Assembly (NCBI GenBank): GCA_050118555.1 | Contig: JASFKQ010000203.1 | Location: 1 to 6,819, forward strand | Origin: CALKKN01 sp050118555 | GTDB taxonomy: Bacteria; Pseudomonadota; Gammaproteobacteria; Xanthomonadales; SZUA-36 | Reading direction: 5' to 3' | DNA length: 6,819 bases | Shown: positions 5,223-6,819 of the stretch, one piece after another | Numbering within the stretch: position 1 is the stretch's first letter | Layout: every line of letters starts with the position of its first letter | Made by a program: the position numbers and the translations under genes | Notes under the pieces: generated by a model | Seen by the model: the letters and a program-made list of their open reading frames with translations, nothing else | What the model was told of the DNA's origin: nothing | The model's database searches: none

Positions 5223-5903
5223 TCAGTTGACGATTTCAACCAACTTGAGATCGAAGATCAGGACCTCGTTCGGACCCACGGGGGGGTTGCCCCGAGCCCC
5301 GAAAGCCAATTCAGGCGGTACGAACACCTGCCAGGTGGCTCCGGTTTTCATCAGCGGCAAGACTTCCTGCCATCCTTTGAGCACGGAGTTCACCTTGAAC
5401 TCTTCCGGCACGCCGCGCGCGAACGAACTGTCGAATTCCAGGCCGTTGATCTTGGAACCACGGTAGTGGACCTTCACCGTGCTTTCCATCGTCGGACGGG
5501 CGCCGGAGCCTTCGTCGATTATCCGGTACTGGATGCCGCTGGGCAGTTCCACGATACCTGACTTCTTCTTGTTCTCAGCCAGGAACTCCTCGGACTTCTT
5601 CTGGTTTTCCTCGGCCAACTTCTGGAACGCCTCGGCTTGCTCCTGACGCACCTTCTTCTGCAGCTCGGTCAACAGGGCGACCATCTCTTCCCGGGGAACC
5701 TGCGGGTCCTTCCCTGAATTGACGTCGCGAATGGCGTTGATTACGGTCTCGACATCGAAGTCAGCGCCCCGGCGCTGGATGTCCTGTCCAATGTCCCAGC
5801 CTACTGAATAGCTGAGTTTCTCCTTGTCGGTGCTGAGATCCTGCGCCATGGCGGGGCCCGCCATCAGGGCGACAAGGACGGTGAGCGCGAATAGAAATCG
5901 CAT
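5223..5903 (-). CDS. fkpA: Periplasmic FKBP-type peptidyl-prolyl cis-trans isomerase (FkpA/Mip-like)
   Basis: The 226-residue protein starts with a signal peptide (1-20, ending GPAMA before QDLS). An FKBP_N dimerisation domain follows (about 25-110), with KLSYSVGWDIGQDI near its start and a long charged helix rich in Gln, Glu and Lys. The FKBP catalytic domain is at about 118-226: VKVHYRG, EFDSSFARG, VLKGWQEVLPLM, and PPELAFGARG...VLIFDLKLVEI. It has the size and layout of FkpA and Mip: periplasmic proline isomerases that also act as chaperones for envelope proteins. One variation is Phe201 in LAFG, where FKBP12 and FkpA have Tyr. AGGAGG lies nine bases before the ATG. It is divergent from pspA, so two envelope-quality genes share one regulatory region. 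The choice of fkpA over another Mip-type name is by similarity only. Confidence 0.9.
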   Translation of the reverse strand: MRFLFALTVLVALMAGPAMAQDLSTDKEKLSYSVGWDIGQDIQRRGADFDVETVINAIRDVNSGKDPQVPREEMVALLTELQKKVRQEQAEAFQKLAEENQKKSEEFLAENKKKSGIVELPSGIQYRIIDEGSGARPTMESTVKVHYRGSKINGLEFDSSFARGVPEEFKVNSVLKGWQEVLPLMKTGATWQVFVPPELAFGARGNPPVGPNEVLIFDLKLVEIVN

Positions 5904-5965
5904 CAGGTACTTCCTCCTGCTCGTTCGGAATGTCCGGCACCTTGCCGGCGTGTCAAAAGTGAATC

Positions 5966-5995
5966 ATTTTACAGGAGCGTAGCGCCGCGTGTCAC
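5966..5995 (-). promoter_or_regulatory. Sigma-70-like promoter of the FKBP gene
   Basis: On the minus strand GTGACA (5995-5990) and TAAAAT (5971-5966) are 18 bases apart, each matching the consensus at 5 of 6 positions. Transcription would begin near 5959, giving a leader of about 55 bases that contains a small hairpin. A perfect TTGACA at 5956-5951 lies further downstream, but the hexamer 17 bases after it, ACATTC, is poor. No clear sigma-E-type promoter was found. Confidence 0.5.
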
Positions 5996-6089
5996 GAACA
6001 GGTCTCGATTTCCACAGCCACCCACGTATCGCTCCTGAAAGGCACTGCCATAGACCGCGAATTCCCGGGGGAGTTTCCGCCATGTTTTG

Positions 6090-6103
6090 GTGGAATTTGC
6101 CAC
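6090..6103 (+). promoter_or_regulatory. Candidate PspF upstream activating site
   Basis: GTGG (6090-6093) and CCAC (6100-6103) form an inverted repeat across six AT-rich bases. A second, imperfect repeat overlaps it, TTCCGCC (6075-6081) with GGTGGAA (6089-6095). Relative to the predicted pspA start near 6213 the first lies at about -123 to -110, inside the distance at which PspF binds upstream of E. coli pspA. An AT-rich stretch (about 6142-6172) between it and the promoter could be bent by IHF, though no good IHF match is seen. Confidence 0.35.
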
Positions 6104-6186
6104 GCACGCCGGGGCCACCCTGCCCGACTTCTGTGCGCCCCAAAAAACATCCAGTATATTCAGTGAATTAGGAGTGATGCTACGCC

Positions 6187-6202
6187 TGGCACGAACCCTG
6201 CA
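6187..6202 (+). promoter_or_regulatory. Sigma-54 promoter of pspA
   Basis: TGGCACG-AACC-CTGCA matches the sigma-54 consensus TGGCACG-N4-TTGCA at all but one base. The -24 GG is at 6188-6189 and the -12 GC at 6200-6201, with the required ten bases between them. The start would be near 6213, 30 bases before the pspA ATG. The same TGGCACG element controls pspA in E. coli, which supports both the promoter and the gene call. Confidence 0.88.
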
Positions 6203-6242
6203 TTACAGATACCAGAGAACCATCAATCAGGAGTAGGACGCA

Positions 6243-6819
6243 ATGGGCATTTTTTCCCGCTTCAGCGATATCGTAAACGCCAACATCAACGCGGTGCTGG
6301 AAAAAGCGGAGGATCCGGAAAAGATCATCCGCCTGATGATCCAGGAAATGGAAGACACCCTGGTCGAGATCCGTTCGGCGGCGGCCAAATGCATCGCCGA
6401 CCGCAAGGAGCTCAAGCGGCATGTCGACCACCTGGAGCGCGAAAAGGACGAGTGGGCGCGCCGAGCAGAACTCGCAGTACGGCGTGAGCGCGAAGACCTG
6501 GCCCGCGCAGCCCTGGCCGAGAAACAGACAATGTCCGACCAGGCCACGCGCATGCATGAAGAACTCGGCAATCTCGACGGGCAACTGGAAAAGTTCAACT
6601 CGGACATCACCCAGTTGCAGAGCAAGCTCAACGACGCCAAGGCACGTCAGCGCAGCATCGCCATCCGTCACAAGACAGCCACTTCGCAGCTTTCCGCGCG
6701 CAAGCACATTCACAGCGATCGCCTGGACGAAATGCTGTTCCGCTTCGAGAGCGCCGAGCGGCGCATCGACCAGGTGGAATCGGAGGCCGAATCCATCTCC
6801 ATGGGGCGCAGTAAAAGCC
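6243..6819 (+). CDS. pspA: Phage shock protein A, PspA (C-terminus cut by window end)
   Basis: The first 192 residues are present; E. coli PspA has 222, so about 30 are missing to the right. The N-terminus MGIFSRFSDIVNANINAVLEKAEDPEKIIRLMIQEMEDTLVE differs from E. coli at only a few positions. It contains the membrane-binding amphipathic helix (about 1-24) and the start of the long coiled coil. Further family blocks are EREDLARAAL (82-91), the LDEMLFRFES region (161-170), and ERRIDQVESEAES (172-184). PspA is an ESCRT-III-like protein that coats and stabilises damaged inner membrane and, unstressed, inhibits the activator PspF. AGGAG (6229-6233) precedes the ATG by nine bases. The sigma-54 promoter just upstream implies induction by membrane stress. 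Downstream psp genes lie outside the window. Confidence 0.96.
   Translation, partial: MGIFSRFSDIVNANINAVLEKAEDPEKIIRLMIQEMEDTLVEIRSAAAKCIADRKELKRHVDHLEREKDEWARRAELAVRREREDLARAALAEKQTMSDQATRMHEELGNLDGQLEKFNSDITQLQSKLNDAKARQRSIAIRHKTATSQLSARKHIHSDRLDEMLFRFESAERRIDQVESEAESISMGRSKS

Larger units (their letters stand above)
5904..6242. other. 339-bp divergent intergenic region between fkpA-like gene and pspA
   Basis: This gap holds the ribosome binding sites of both genes, a sigma-70-like promoter facing left, a sigma-54 promoter facing right and a candidate activator palindrome. A short hairpin, CCGGC (5934-5938) with GCCGG (5944-5948), lies in the predicted FKBP leader. A 60-codon open frame (5989-6171) crosses it but has no recognisable protein character. 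I see no gene for the activator PspF, which sits here in enterobacteria, and no small RNA that I can support. Confidence 0.6.

Noticed and set aside
5989..6171. 60-codon plus-strand open frame in the pspA upstream region
   Set aside because: No ribosome binding site, a composition rich in Pro, Arg and His without a domain, and it covers the promoter and activator sites.
6180..6713. 177-codon minus-strand open frame overlapping pspA
   Set aside because: The plus strand encodes an unmistakable PspA with a sigma-54 promoter; the antisense frame has no family character.

Overview
The window reads as chromosomal DNA of a GC-rich (about 60% G+C by eye) gammaproteobacterium. The main evidence is a phage-shock gene pspA whose N-terminus is nearly identical to the enterobacterial protein and which has a sigma-54 promoter. 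An FkpA/Mip-type periplasmic FKBP, a NudL-type CoA diphosphatase and an SseA-type sulfurtransferase fit the same assignment. A lineage near Chromatiales/Xanthomonadales is my guess; nothing in the window names the genus. I see no insertion sequence, CRISPR array, tRNA, rRNA or phage gene, and codon use looks uniform.

Layout, left to right. The last 20 codons of an unidentified plus-strand gene end at 64. A 226-bp gap follows and carries a strong bulged hairpin (222-265). Next is a plus-strand gene for an exported DUF4139-family protein (291-1823). Facing it on the minus strand are two small genes for secreted proteins (2490-2840 and 2026-2391), each apparently with its own hairpin terminator. 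Beyond the second lies an unassigned 42-codon minus-strand ORF (1834-1962). An 83-bp divergent region then leads to a plus-strand crotonase-fold gene (2924-3673) that resembles mitochondrial delta3,delta2-enoyl-CoA isomerase.

Convergent to this is a minus-strand group. The FKBP-type prolyl isomerase (5223-5903) ends in a clean intrinsic terminator. The CoA diphosphatase nudL-like gene (4518-5174) follows, and a 3-mercaptopyruvate sulfurtransferase gene (3707-4555) overlaps its 3' end and is probably translationally coupled to it. A 339-bp divergent region holds a sigma-70-like promoter for the FKBP gene and a sigma-54 promoter for pspA (6243 to window end, truncated).

Functionally the window is mostly housekeeping and envelope maintenance: periplasmic folding (FKBP), inner-membrane stress (PspA), CoA turnover, sulfur transfer and unsaturated fatty acid oxidation. 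The least explained parts are the two small secreted proteins, both predicted to start with His-Asp after signal peptide removal, and the hairpin in front of the DUF4139 gene. I did not find a convincing new multi-gene system.
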